A stretch of 12,386 nucleotides of DNA, taken from Deltaproteobacteria bacterium (GTDB lineage Bacteria > Myxococcota > Myxococcia > Myxococcales > 40CM-4-68-19). Below are positions 7,200 through 12,386 of the stretch, one piece after another. A model generated the notes under the pieces. It saw only the letters and a program-made list of their open reading frames with translations. It did not search any database and was not told the origin of the DNA. Numbering within the stretch: the first letter of the stretch is position 1; every line of letters begins with the position of its first letter. The position numbers were made by a program, and so were the translations under genes. The stretch lies in contig JAFEBC010000541.1 in the NCBI GenBank assembly GCA_018266095.1, positions 1-12,386 on the forward strand, in the 5' to 3' direction.

Positions 7200-7946
7200 T
7201 CAATCCGCGAGCAGCCGCGCCAGATAGCGCTTCGGATCCATCAGGAAGTCGCGCGTGAGCGAGTAGTGCTCGGTCTCCTCGTACGTCGTCTGGGTGAGCC
7301 CCTCCGCGCCCAGCAGGTAGAGCTGCGCGCCCGGATACGCGAGCAGGAGCGGCGAGTGCGTCGCGATCACGAACTGACACCGCGCCTGCACGAGCCCGTG
7401 GATGGCCACGAGCAGCGCGAGCTGGCGCTGCGGCGAGAGCGCGGCCTCGGGCTCGTCGAGCACGTAGAAGCCGTCGGCGTGGAAGCGGTTGTTCACGATG
7501 GCCAGAAACGACTCGCCGTGCGACTGCTCGTGCAGGCTGCGGTCGCCATAGCCCGCGCTCACCTGCGGCCCGAGGCGCTCGATCTCGGTGGCCACGTTGA
7601 ACAGGCTCTCCGCGCGCAGGAAGAACCCGCGCTTGGGCCGCTTGAGCCCGCGCACGATGCGCAGCGCCTGGTGCAGGTCCGAGTGCGACGCGCGCGTACC
7701 GAAGCGGAAGTTCTGGCTCCCGCCCTCGGCGTTGAAGCCCATGGCCACGGCGATGGCCTCGATGAGCGTGGACTTGCCGCTGCCGTTCTCGCCCACGAGG
7801 AAGGTCACGCCCGGATGCAGCTCCAGCGCGCTCAAGTGGCGCACCGCGGGGATGTTGAACGGATAGCGGTCGAAGCTCGCGACCTTGTCGCGCACGAGCT
7901 CGACGGAGCGGACGAACGCCTGCTGCTGACGTGGGGAGAGCGCCAT
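7200..7946 (-). CDS. ABC-type predicted ATPase (COG3910/AAA_21-like), soluble
   Basis: This 248-residue protein is a single ABC-type nucleotide-binding domain with no TM segment. In order it has: Walker A GENGSGKS, a Q-loop region after SQNFRFG, a signature-like SHGES, Walker B FYVLDEPEAAL with the D-loop SPQRQ, and the switch histidine in ATHSP. Such stand-alone ATPases (COG3910, related to the OLD/RecF/SMC-like AAA_21 and AAA_15 groups) have no settled function. No nuclease or TOPRIM domain and no adjacent partner is seen, so a defence role is not supported. I placed the start at the ATG at 7946 because TAGTGT lies 7 nt before it; the frame is open for another 16 codons to an ATG at 7994, which would run into the repeat element. 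It is convergent with the TMEM175 gene (13 bp gap). Confidence 0.88.
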   Translation of the reverse strand: MALSPRQQQAFVRSVELVRDKVASFDRYPFNIPAVRHLSALELHPGVTFLVGENGSGKSTLIEAIAVAMGFNAEGGSQNFRFGTRASHSDLHQALRIVRGLKRPKRGFFLRAESLFNVATEIERLGPQVSAGYGDRSLHEQSHGESFLAIVNNRFHADGFYVLDEPEAALSPQRQLALLVAIHGLVQARCQFVIATHSPLLLAYPGAQLYLLGAEGLTQTTYEETEHYSLTRDFLMDPKRYLARLLAD

Positions 7947-7989
7947 GCTGGTCACACTACACAGGGGGTCTGACAGCTTGTGCCGGAGG

Positions 7990-8094
7990 GGCATTTCGTG
8001 AGGCGAAATCGTCGCCTGTGGCAGGCTGTCGCGGTTGACGAAATGCCAGTGGTGTCGGTTGGTTGCGGGCTCCCGCTGGGGCGAAATAGCCGCC
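7990..8094. repeat. Cluster of nested inverted repeats and a 15-bp direct repeat
   Basis: A perfect 10-bp inverted repeat, GGCATTTCGT (7990-7999) and ACGAAATGCC (8038-8047), encloses 38 nt. Within it are two overlapping small hairpins: GGCGA/TCGCC (8002-8006, 8012-8016) and GCCTG/CAGGC (8014-8018, 8022-8026). Further on are GCGGG-CT-CCCGC (8065-8076), enclosed by CCAG/CTGG, and GGCG/CGCC (8080-8083, 8091-8094). The 15-mer at 8002-8016 recurs at 8080-8094 with 13 of 15 matches. This dense layout suggests a REP-like palindromic element or a structured RNA. Which of these it is cannot be told from one copy. Confidence 0.6.
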
Positions 8095-8243
8095 AGGAGA
8101 GGGCGTAGATCGCGCCATGGACACGAGACACTTCAAATCGTTCCCGCTGCGCACGTTCGCAGGAGCCGCGCCCGTATAGGAGCGCGTCGCATCTGCGCCG
8201 TGAGAGGCCGCGGGTGCGTGAACCGAATCACTTGATGCAATGA

Positions 8244-8255
8244 CGCCGATCGGCG
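8244..8255. promoter_or_regulatory. Perfect 12-bp palindrome upstream of the yqiJ-like gene
   Basis: CGCCGATCGGCG is fully self-complementary and lies 46 bp before the ATG at 8302, a suitable place for an operator. In DNA of this GC content a 12-bp palindrome can arise by chance, so this is tentative. Confidence 0.25.
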
Positions 8256-8301
8256 CGCGGGTGCGCGTCCAGGAGGCGCCGTCGATGCACGGAGGTGCGC
8301 C

Positions 8302-9090
8302 ATGTCGTTCTGGGCGTTTCTCAACCATTGGTGGAACCTGCCGTCGCTCGTGATGCTCGGGCTCGTCGGCGTGTACTTCGCGCTGCAGACCGCGGGCCTC
8401 GTGGGCCACGACGCAGACGTGGACGCCGGCGTCGATCACGACCTCGATCTCGACGGCGACGGCATCCCCGAATCGGACGTCGACGGCGAGCAGGAGCTCG
8501 ATCACGACGCGGATTCGGACGCCGATCACGACGCAGAGCACGACGTCGACGGTGGTCCATCGGTGGGCGCGCAGGTGGCCGGCTTCCTCGGCGTGGGGCG
8601 CGCGCCGTTCATGGTGGTCGGCTTGAGCCTCTTCGTCTCCGCAGGCTTCGGAGGGCTGTTCATGAACAAGATCATCTGGGACGTGAACGCGCACAGCTAT
8701 CCGGGCCTGGCCTTCCCGCTCTCGACGGTGGCGTCGCTCGGGCTGGCCGCGGTGATCACGCGCATGACCACGCGGTTCGCGTCACGGTTCGTCGACATGT
8801 CGAATCGCGGCTCGGCCCGCAAGCGTGAGCTCTTGGGCGCGCCGGGCGTGGTCGCGAGCGCGCGGCTGGACGCGGACTTCGGCGAGATCCGCGTGCGCGA
8901 CTCACGCGGCGAAGAGCTGATCGTCCACGCGCGGCTGCACGCAGGCGACACGCCGCTCTCTCAGGGCACGCGCGTGGTGCTGACGGAGTTCGACGAAGTG
9001 AAGGAGCTGTTCACGGCCGCAGGCCTGTCGTTGCCCGAGGAGCAGCACGGGACGGACCCGGCGACGCGGCAGAGGGAGAGGACGATGTGA
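8302..9090 (+). CDS. yqiJ: YqiJ/NfeD-like membrane protein with OB-fold domain
   Basis: This 262-residue protein begins after GGAGGT at good spacing. It has one N-terminal helix (about 13-33), then an unusual loop (36-84) made largely of Asp and His. Two further helices (about 96-118 and 126-148) and a C-terminal beta-rich domain (about 165-245, LGAPGVVASARLDADFGEIRVRD through GTRVVLTEFDE) follow. The helices and the OB-like tail align with E. coli YqiJ (for example GVGRAPFMVVGLSLF against its IGRLPALVVLCLL). YqiJ and NfeD proteins partner with flotillins in membrane microdomains, and the next gene is a flotillin, 145 bp downstream on the same strand. The loop contains D47-L-D-L-D-G-D-G, resembling DxDxDG calcium-binding loops. 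Family assignment is firm; metal binding is inference. Confidence 0.87.
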   Translation: MSFWAFLNHWWNLPSLVMLGLVGVYFALQTAGLVGHDADVDAGVDHDLDLDGDGIPESDVDGEQELDHDADSDADHDAEHDVDGGPSVGAQVAGFLGVGRAPFMVVGLSLFVSAGFGGLFMNKIIWDVNAHSYPGLAFPLSTVASLGLAAVITRMTTRFASRFVDMSNRGSARKRELLGAPGVVASARLDADFGEIRVRDSRGEELIVHARLHAGDTPLSQGTRVVLTEFDEVKELFTAAGLSLPEEQHGTDPATRQRERTM

Positions 9091-9235
9091 GATCCGATCC
9101 GGCGAGCGCGCAGCCTTAAGGAGTCAGCGCGCACGGAAGCAGGAGCGCGGCATTCGAGGACGCACACGAATCGTGCGTGCAGGAGCGCTGTTGCCTCGAG
9201 CGCCGCAGGCAGTGACACGAACCCTGGAGTCCATC
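9091..9235 (+). promoter_or_regulatory. Leader region between yqiJ-like and yqiK-like genes with repeats
   Basis: The 145-bp spacer is long for a tight operon and may hold an internal promoter or processing site. GCAGGAGCGC occurs twice, at 9139-9148 and 9179-9188, 40 bp apart. Between the copies lies an inverted repeat, ACGCAC (9160-9165) with GTGCGT (9173-9178). An overlapping register, CACGA-A-TCGTG (9165-9175), is also possible. GGAG lies about 7 nt before the flotillin ATG. No clear -35/-10 pair was found. Confidence 0.35.
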
Positions 9236-10921
9236 ATGTTTGCGAACATCGAAATCTGGCAGCTCGCGATCGGCCTCGTGACCGCGATCGCGCTCTCGTT
9301 CTTCTTCTTCCTGAGCGCGATGGCGAGGTTCTTGAAGAGGCCCAGCCCGAGCGAGGCCATCATCCGCATCGGTCGCTCCAGCACCGACGTCTTCATCGGG
9401 CGCGCGTGCTGGATCGTCCCGGTGCTCCACCGCAGCTCGACGCTGTCCTTGACGACGATCGGGCTCACCATCCGGCGCGCCGGGCACGACGCGCTGGTCA
9501 CGCAGGACTTCATCAGCACCAACCTGTCGGCCGAGTTCTACATCCGCGTCGAGCCGGCGGAGGAGGACGTGAAGAAGGCAGCGCGCACCATCGGCATCGA
9601 CGAGGGGCACGCGTCGTCGCAGGCGATCCGTCACAAGGCGCAGGAGCTGCTCGAGCCCAAGCTCGTCGGCGCGCTGCGCGGGGTGGCGGCGCAGAGCGAC
9701 TTCCTGGCCCTGCACATGAACCGTGAGCACTTCGCGCAGGAGGTGAGCAAGGCGCTACGCGAGGACCTGGGCCGCAACGGGTTCACGCTGGAGAGCGTGA
9801 CGATCACGGAGCTGGCGCAGACGCCGCTGTCGGAGATGCGCGCAGACGACATCTTCGGCGCGAGCGGCCGCGAGACGGTGACGAACACGGTAGTGGCGAA
9901 GAACATCTCCGTGAAGCGCAAGGTGCAGGAGGAGGCGGAGCGCACGGCCGAGATCGCGCGCGAGCAGGAGATCAACGTGGCGACGCAGGATCGCCTGATG
10001 CGCGAGGGCAAGGCGCGGGAAGAGGAGGCGGCCATCAAGGCCGAGCTGGCCAAGCAGGAGGCGGTGCAGACGCGCGATCTGCAGCGCCAGGCGACCATCG
10101 CGCTGGAGAAGGCCAAGAAGGAGAAGGCCGAGCAGGCGGCGGAGATCGACAAGCAGAAGTCGATCGAGGCGGCGCAGGTGGACAAGCAGAAGACCATCGA
10201 GGCCGCGCAAGTCGACAAGCAGATCACGCTGACCCTGAAGGCCAAGCAGAGCGCGGAGGCCGAGGCGCAGCGGGCGCAGGCGCTGGCGCTGCGGGAGAAG
10301 GCGTCGCAGGAGGTGCTGACGGTGCAGAAGGTCGCGGAGGCCGAGCGCGAGAAGAAGGTGACGGTGGTGCTGGCCGAGCAGGAGAGCGAGCGCCAGCGCA
10401 TCGAGGCCGACGTGGCGGCGTACCAGAAGAAGGTCGAGGCGGAGTGGATCGTGGGCATCGCGGAGGCCAACCGTGAGGCGGGCCTCAAGGAGGCGGAGGT
10501 GCTGCGCGAGAAGGTGGCGGCGCAGAACGCGAAGAGCCGCGACATCCTGTTGCAAGAGTTGGCGCTGGAGCTGGTGCGCAAGGGGCCGGAGATCGTCCGC
10601 GAGCTGGTGAAGCCCGCGGAGAAGATCACCGAGTTCAAGGTGCTGCAGCTCGGCGGCGGGATGGGGCAGGGCGGCGAGGCGCAGGGCGGCGCGAGCTCGA
10701 TGCTGGGCGGCGCGCTGGGGCCGATGATGAAGACCATCCTCGAGACCTCGGCGGTGATGCCGATGCTGAAGGACGCGCTGAAGTTCGCCGACCAGAAGCC
10801 GCTGCAGGAGCTGCTCGCGGAGGTGGTGCCGGTGACGCCGGTGCCGCAGCCGCAGGCGCAGATGCCGGTGGCCACGCCGCGCCCGCCCACGGCGCGGAAG
10901 GTGGCGGCGGTGCAGGAGTAG
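9236..10921 (+). CDS. yqiK: Flotillin family protein, YqiK type
   Basis: This 561-residue protein is close in length to E. coli YqiK (about 550). An N-terminal membrane helix (about 6-30) precedes an SPFH/Band 7 domain (about 38-200; key stretches are RPSPSEAIIRIGRSS, DALVTQDFISTNLSAEFYIRV and REDLGRNGFTLESVTITEL). A long charged coiled coil rich in Ala, Glu, Lys and Gln spans about 225-460, and a Gly/Met-rich tail follows (from about 470: LGGGMGQGG, SSMLGGALG). Flotillins oligomerise under the membrane into scaffolds that order lipids and proteins. The ATG at 9236 is chosen over the longer open frame from 9173 because GGAG lies upstream and the hydrophobic helix starts at once. A triple 11-residue repeat sits in the coiled coil. 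It follows the YqiJ-like partner gene, as is usual for this family. Confidence 0.93.
   Translation: MFANIEIWQLAIGLVTAIALSFFFFLSAMARFLKRPSPSEAIIRIGRSSTDVFIGRACWIVPVLHRSSTLSLTTIGLTIRRAGHDALVTQDFISTNLSAEFYIRVEPAEEDVKKAARTIGIDEGHASSQAIRHKAQELLEPKLVGALRGVAAQSDFLALHMNREHFAQEVSKALREDLGRNGFTLESVTITELAQTPLSEMRADDIFGASGRETVTNTVVAKNISVKRKVQEEAERTAEIAREQEINVATQDRLMREGKAREEEAAIKAELAKQEAVQTRDLQRQATIALEKAKKEKAEQAAEIDKQKSIEAAQVDKQKTIEAAQVDKQITLTLKAKQSAEAEAQRAQALALREKASQEVLTVQKVAEAEREKKVTVVLAEQESERQRIEADVAAYQKKVEAEWIVGIAEANREAGLKEAEVLREKVAAQNAKSRDILLQELALELVRKGPEIVRELVKPAEKITEFKVLQLGGGMGQGGEAQGGASSMLGGALGPMMKTILETSAVMPMLKDALKFADQKPLQELLAEVVPVTPVPQPQAQMPVATPRPPTARKVAAVQE
10145..10243 (+). repeat. Three 33-bp (11-residue) repeats in the flotillin coiled coil
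   Basis: Units beginning at 10145, 10178 and 10211 encode IDKQKSIEAAQ, VDKQKTIEAAQ and the diverged VDKQITLTLKA (residues 304-336). The first two differ only by conservative changes. Eleven-residue periodicity gives a nearly straight (hendecad) coiled coil, fitting for a flotillin scaffold. Confidence 0.85.
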
Positions 10922-11000
10922 TCGAGGTCGCAGGACCGCGGGTCCGCAGTGGGGGGACGGGCCCGCGGGTTGTTGCTCACGCCAAGAGAGGAGGACTTCG

Positions 11001-11369
11001 ATGACGACGGCGACGAATACGCGCACCAATCTCGACCGCCTCACCGAGTTCGTCACGCAGAGCGCGGCCGCGTTCTACCTGGTCGAGGAGCCGTTCAACC
11101 CCGCGGTGAAGACGTACCTGGACGCGCTGCACTACATCGCCACGTCGCTGTCGGTGGGCTACGCGAACATCTTCCCGGTGACGCAAGCCGGGAAGGCCAT
11201 CGGCGCGATGGTGATGATGGTCGGCCCGGCGATGTCGGCGAAGGCGCTGGACCCGCCGCAGGGCGAGGAGCGGAGCGAGGCGCCGAGCGATCCGAAGCTG
11301 CTCGGCAAGCTGGATGAGGCCATCGCGGAGCTGCGGCTCTTGGGTGCGACGATGGCCTCGCAGAAGTAG
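11001..11369 (+). CDS. Small protein of unknown function, third gene of the flotillin cluster
   Basis: The gene codes for 122 residues and has an excellent ribosome site, GGAGG 6 nt before the ATG. I do not recognise the family. The N-terminus is polar and Thr-rich; the middle (about 30-85) alternates aromatic and small residues (AFYLVEEPFNP, YLDALHYIATSLSVGYANIFP) and includes a Gly/Met-rich, mildly hydrophobic stretch (AGKAIGAMVMMVGPAM). That stretch could be an amphipathic helix rather than a true TM. The C-terminus is a charged helix (KLDEAIAELRLLG). It lies 79 bp after the flotillin on the same strand, so co-transcription is likely. Its predicted helical, weakly amphipathic nature would suit a peripheral membrane or coiled-coil-binding partner, but that is inference only. 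Confidence 0.8.
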   Translation: MTTATNTRTNLDRLTEFVTQSAAAFYLVEEPFNPAVKTYLDALHYIATSLSVGYANIFPVTQAGKAIGAMVMMVGPAMSAKALDPPQGEERSEAPSDPKLLGKLDEAIAELRLLGATMASQK

Positions 11370-11418
11370 CGCGCCCGTCGCAGCAGCAGCGGCGGCGCGA
11401 GAGTGGAGCAGGGCGGTC

Positions 11419-11449
11419 TGCGCACGCGGCCAGGGACGGCGCGTGCGCA
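11419..11449 (+). terminator. Strong GC stem-loop after the flotillin cluster
   Basis: TGCGCACGCG (11419-11428) and CGCGTGCGCA (11440-11449) are perfect complements, forming a 10-bp stem around an 11-nt loop. It lies 50 nt after the stop of the 122-aa gene and 29 nt before the methyltransferase ATG. There is no T-tract, so it could act as a terminator of the flotillin operon, an mRNA stabiliser, or a leader structure of the next gene. Confidence 0.45.
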
Positions 11450-11478
11450 ACCGCGTCGCGATGAGGTACACGGAGCCC

Positions 11479-12386
11479 ATGGACTTCCGATCCTGGCTCG
11501 CCACTTGTCCCCGCGGCGCGGAGCGTGCGCTCGAATCCGAGCTGTCGGCGCTGGGCGCCAAGGGCATCCGCTCACGGCCCGGCCTGGTGCGGTTCACCGG
11601 GACGCGCGAGACGGCTCTGCGCGCGGTGCTCGACCTGCGCTGCGCCCTGCGCGTGCTCGAGCCGGTGGGCGAGTTCCCCTGCACCAACGCCGACGAGCTC
11701 TACGCGGGCATGCGCACGCTGCCGTGGAGCGAGTGGTTGCCCGAGGGCCTGACGTTTGCGGTGAGCGCGGGAGGCAAGCAGAAGGGCCTCGAGCACACGC
11801 AGTTCGTGGGCCTCAAGACCAAGGACGCCATCGTCGACGTGCTGCGCGACGCGCGCGGGAACCGGCCCGACGTGAACCCGCACGAGCCCGACGTGCTCGT
11901 CATCGTGCACCTCGGCGACGGCAAGTGCTCGGTGTCCATCGACCTCGCCGGCGGCCTCCTCAGCGACCGCGGCTACCGCGTGCGCACCACCGAAGCGCCC
12001 CTGCGCGAAGCGCTCGCCGCCGCCGTCATCCGCCTCTCCGGCTGGGACCTGCAGCGCCCCTTCCACGACCCCGTGTGCGGCTCCGGCACGCTCGCCATCG
12101 AGGCCGCCGGCATGGCCATCGGCGTCGCCCCGAACCTCAACCGCCCCCTCGCGTGCGAGCGCTGGCCGCGCACCAAGGACGCCGACGCGAAGTCACTCGC
12201 AAGGCTGCGCGAAGAGCTGAACGAGCGCGCCAAGCAGCGCCTCGACGCCGGCATCCCCGAGATCCGCGCCACCGACCGCAGCAAGGAAGCCGTCGCCGCC
12301 GCCCAAGCCAACGTCCACGCCGCCGGCCTCGAAGGCTGGGTCAGCGTGGGCGAGGCCGACGCCCGCGAGCTCAAGCCCATGGACCC
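11479..12386 (+). CDS. THUMP-domain 23S rRNA methyltransferase (RlmL/UPF0020-like), partial
   Basis: The frame is open from the ATG at 11479 to the right edge (302 codons), so the C-terminus is missing. The opening (FRSWLATCPRGAERALESEL) is typical of the RlmL/YpsC family. A THUMP RNA-binding region covers about 45-155. From about 165 the methylase domain follows (SDRGYRVRTTEAPLREALAAAVIRLSGW), with the SAM-binding D197-P-V-C-G-S-G-T204 and the acidic motif ATDRSKEAV. Family members make N2-methylguanosine in 23S rRNA (G2445 in E. coli RlmL). The catalytic NPPY motif would lie just beyond the window. Two other in-frame starts exist: ATG 11461 and GTG 11443. The 11479 start is favoured by GGAG just upstream and by family length, though its spacing (3 nt) is short. 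Confidence 0.92.
   Translation, partial: MDFRSWLATCPRGAERALESELSALGAKGIRSRPGLVRFTGTRETALRAVLDLRCALRVLEPVGEFPCTNADELYAGMRTLPWSEWLPEGLTFAVSAGGKQKGLEHTQFVGLKTKDAIVDVLRDARGNRPDVNPHEPDVLVIVHLGDGKCSVSIDLAGGLLSDRGYRVRTTEAPLREALAAAVIRLSGWDLQRPFHDPVCGSGTLAIEAAGMAIGVAPNLNRPLACERWPRTKDADAKSLARLREELNERAKQRLDAGIPEIRATDRSKEAVAAAQANVHAAGLEGWVSVGEADARELKPMD

Larger units (their letters stand above)
7947..8301. other. 355-bp intergenic region, no gene found
   Basis: No convincing coding sequence is visible on either strand. The first part (to about 8100) is packed with inverted repeats, described separately. A 20-codon ORF at 8117-8179 has no supporting signal. The part nearest the flotillin operon contains a perfect 12-bp palindrome (8244-8255) and GGAGGT a few bases before the ATG at 8302. 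I could not identify a complete promoter. A TTGACG at 8035-8040 has no matching -10. Confidence 0.7.

Noticed and set aside
7200..7946. OLD/RecF-like ATPase as part of a defence system
   Set aside because: It has no TOPRIM or nuclease domain and no partner; both neighbours are ordinary genes.
8021..8036. Sigma-54 promoter (TGGC...GC) before the flotillin operon
   Set aside because: The GG-to-GC spacing is one base short and the site lies about 270 bp from the gene within the palindromic element.
8035..8063. TTGACG as a -35 promoter element
   Set aside because: No TATAAT-like hexamer occurs 16-18 bp downstream; the bases belong to the inverted repeat cluster.
7990..8094. Integron attC site or retron RNA
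   Set aside because: The R'/R'' core sites of attC are missing, and there is no integrase or reverse transcriptase in the window.
8117..8179. 20-codon ORF (MDTRHFKSFPLRTFAG...) in the intergenic region
   Set aside because: A purine-rich AGGAGAGG lies upstream but about 15 nt away, too far; there is no leader-peptide codon run and no structured attenuator behind it.
10936..10968. CCGCGGG/CCCGCGG hairpin between the flotillin and the 122-aa gene as a terminator
   Set aside because: The stem is 7 bp with a 19-nt loop and no T-tract, and the following gene has a strong ribosome site 79 bp downstream; termination is not convincing.
9631..11056. Two long minus-strand frames (Ser/Cys-rich and Leu/Arg-rich) opposite the flotillin
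   Set aside because: They mirror the coiled-coil codons of the flotillin and show no domain or start signal.

Overview
The window is very GC-rich bacterial DNA with strong G/C at codon third positions. Several gene types point to Myxococcota or a related deltaproteobacterial lineage: a PilZ protein of the Myxococcus paralogous type (TIGR02266-like), a zinc-ribbon plus GYF protein whose N-terminus resembles the gliding-motility protein GltJ/AgmX, and long Ala/Pro/Ser-rich linkers. I see no transposase, phage, CRISPR or plasmid genes. It looks like ordinary chromosome with one structured intergenic element.

Layout. (1) 1-1673, minus: a multi-TM membrane protein with a gluzincin peptidase domain (HELVH) and the start of a TPR; it runs off the left edge. 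(2) 1699-2118, plus: PilZ protein. (3) 2169-2840, minus: secreted DUF192 protein, convergent with PilZ and divergent from the next gene. (4) 2900-4330, plus: zinc ribbon (MJ0042) + GYF_2 + a long repetitive linker + C-terminal membrane anchor. (5) 4401-4476, plus: tRNA-Cys(GCA) with its own promoter. (6) 4491-5897, minus: AAA+ ATPase. (7) 5986-6567 and 6593-7186, plus: a two-TM protein of unknown function and a TMEM175-type potassium channel. (8) 7200-7946, minus: ABC-type predicted ATPase of the COG3910 kind. (9) 7947-8301: a 355-bp gap rich in nested inverted repeats. (10) 8302-11369, plus: a YqiJ (NfeD-like) - YqiK (flotillin) pair followed by an unknown 122-aa gene. (11) 11479 to the right edge, plus: THUMP-domain 23S rRNA methyltransferase, cut before its catalytic NPPY motif.

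How the genes relate. The clearest functional unit is the flotillin operon. An NfeD-like membrane protein and a YqiK-type flotillin are a well-known pair for membrane microdomain organisation; here they are followed by a small soluble protein that may be a third partner. Most other genes stand alone with short divergent or convergent junctions. Four of them carry a TAnnnT hexamer 6-8 nt before the start codon and no Shine-Dalgarno, which suggests leaderless transcripts. The PilZ and zinc-ribbon/GYF genes lie close together. Both belong to families used in myxobacterial motility and polarity control, but no core motility gene is present.

The most unusual items are the zinc-ribbon/GYF protein with its (Asn/Asp-Ala)n tract, the nested palindromic element before the flotillin operon, the Asp/His-rich loop with a DxDxDG motif in the YqiJ homologue, and the membrane-embedded gluzincin. 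I did not find a clearly new multi-gene defence or biosynthetic system.
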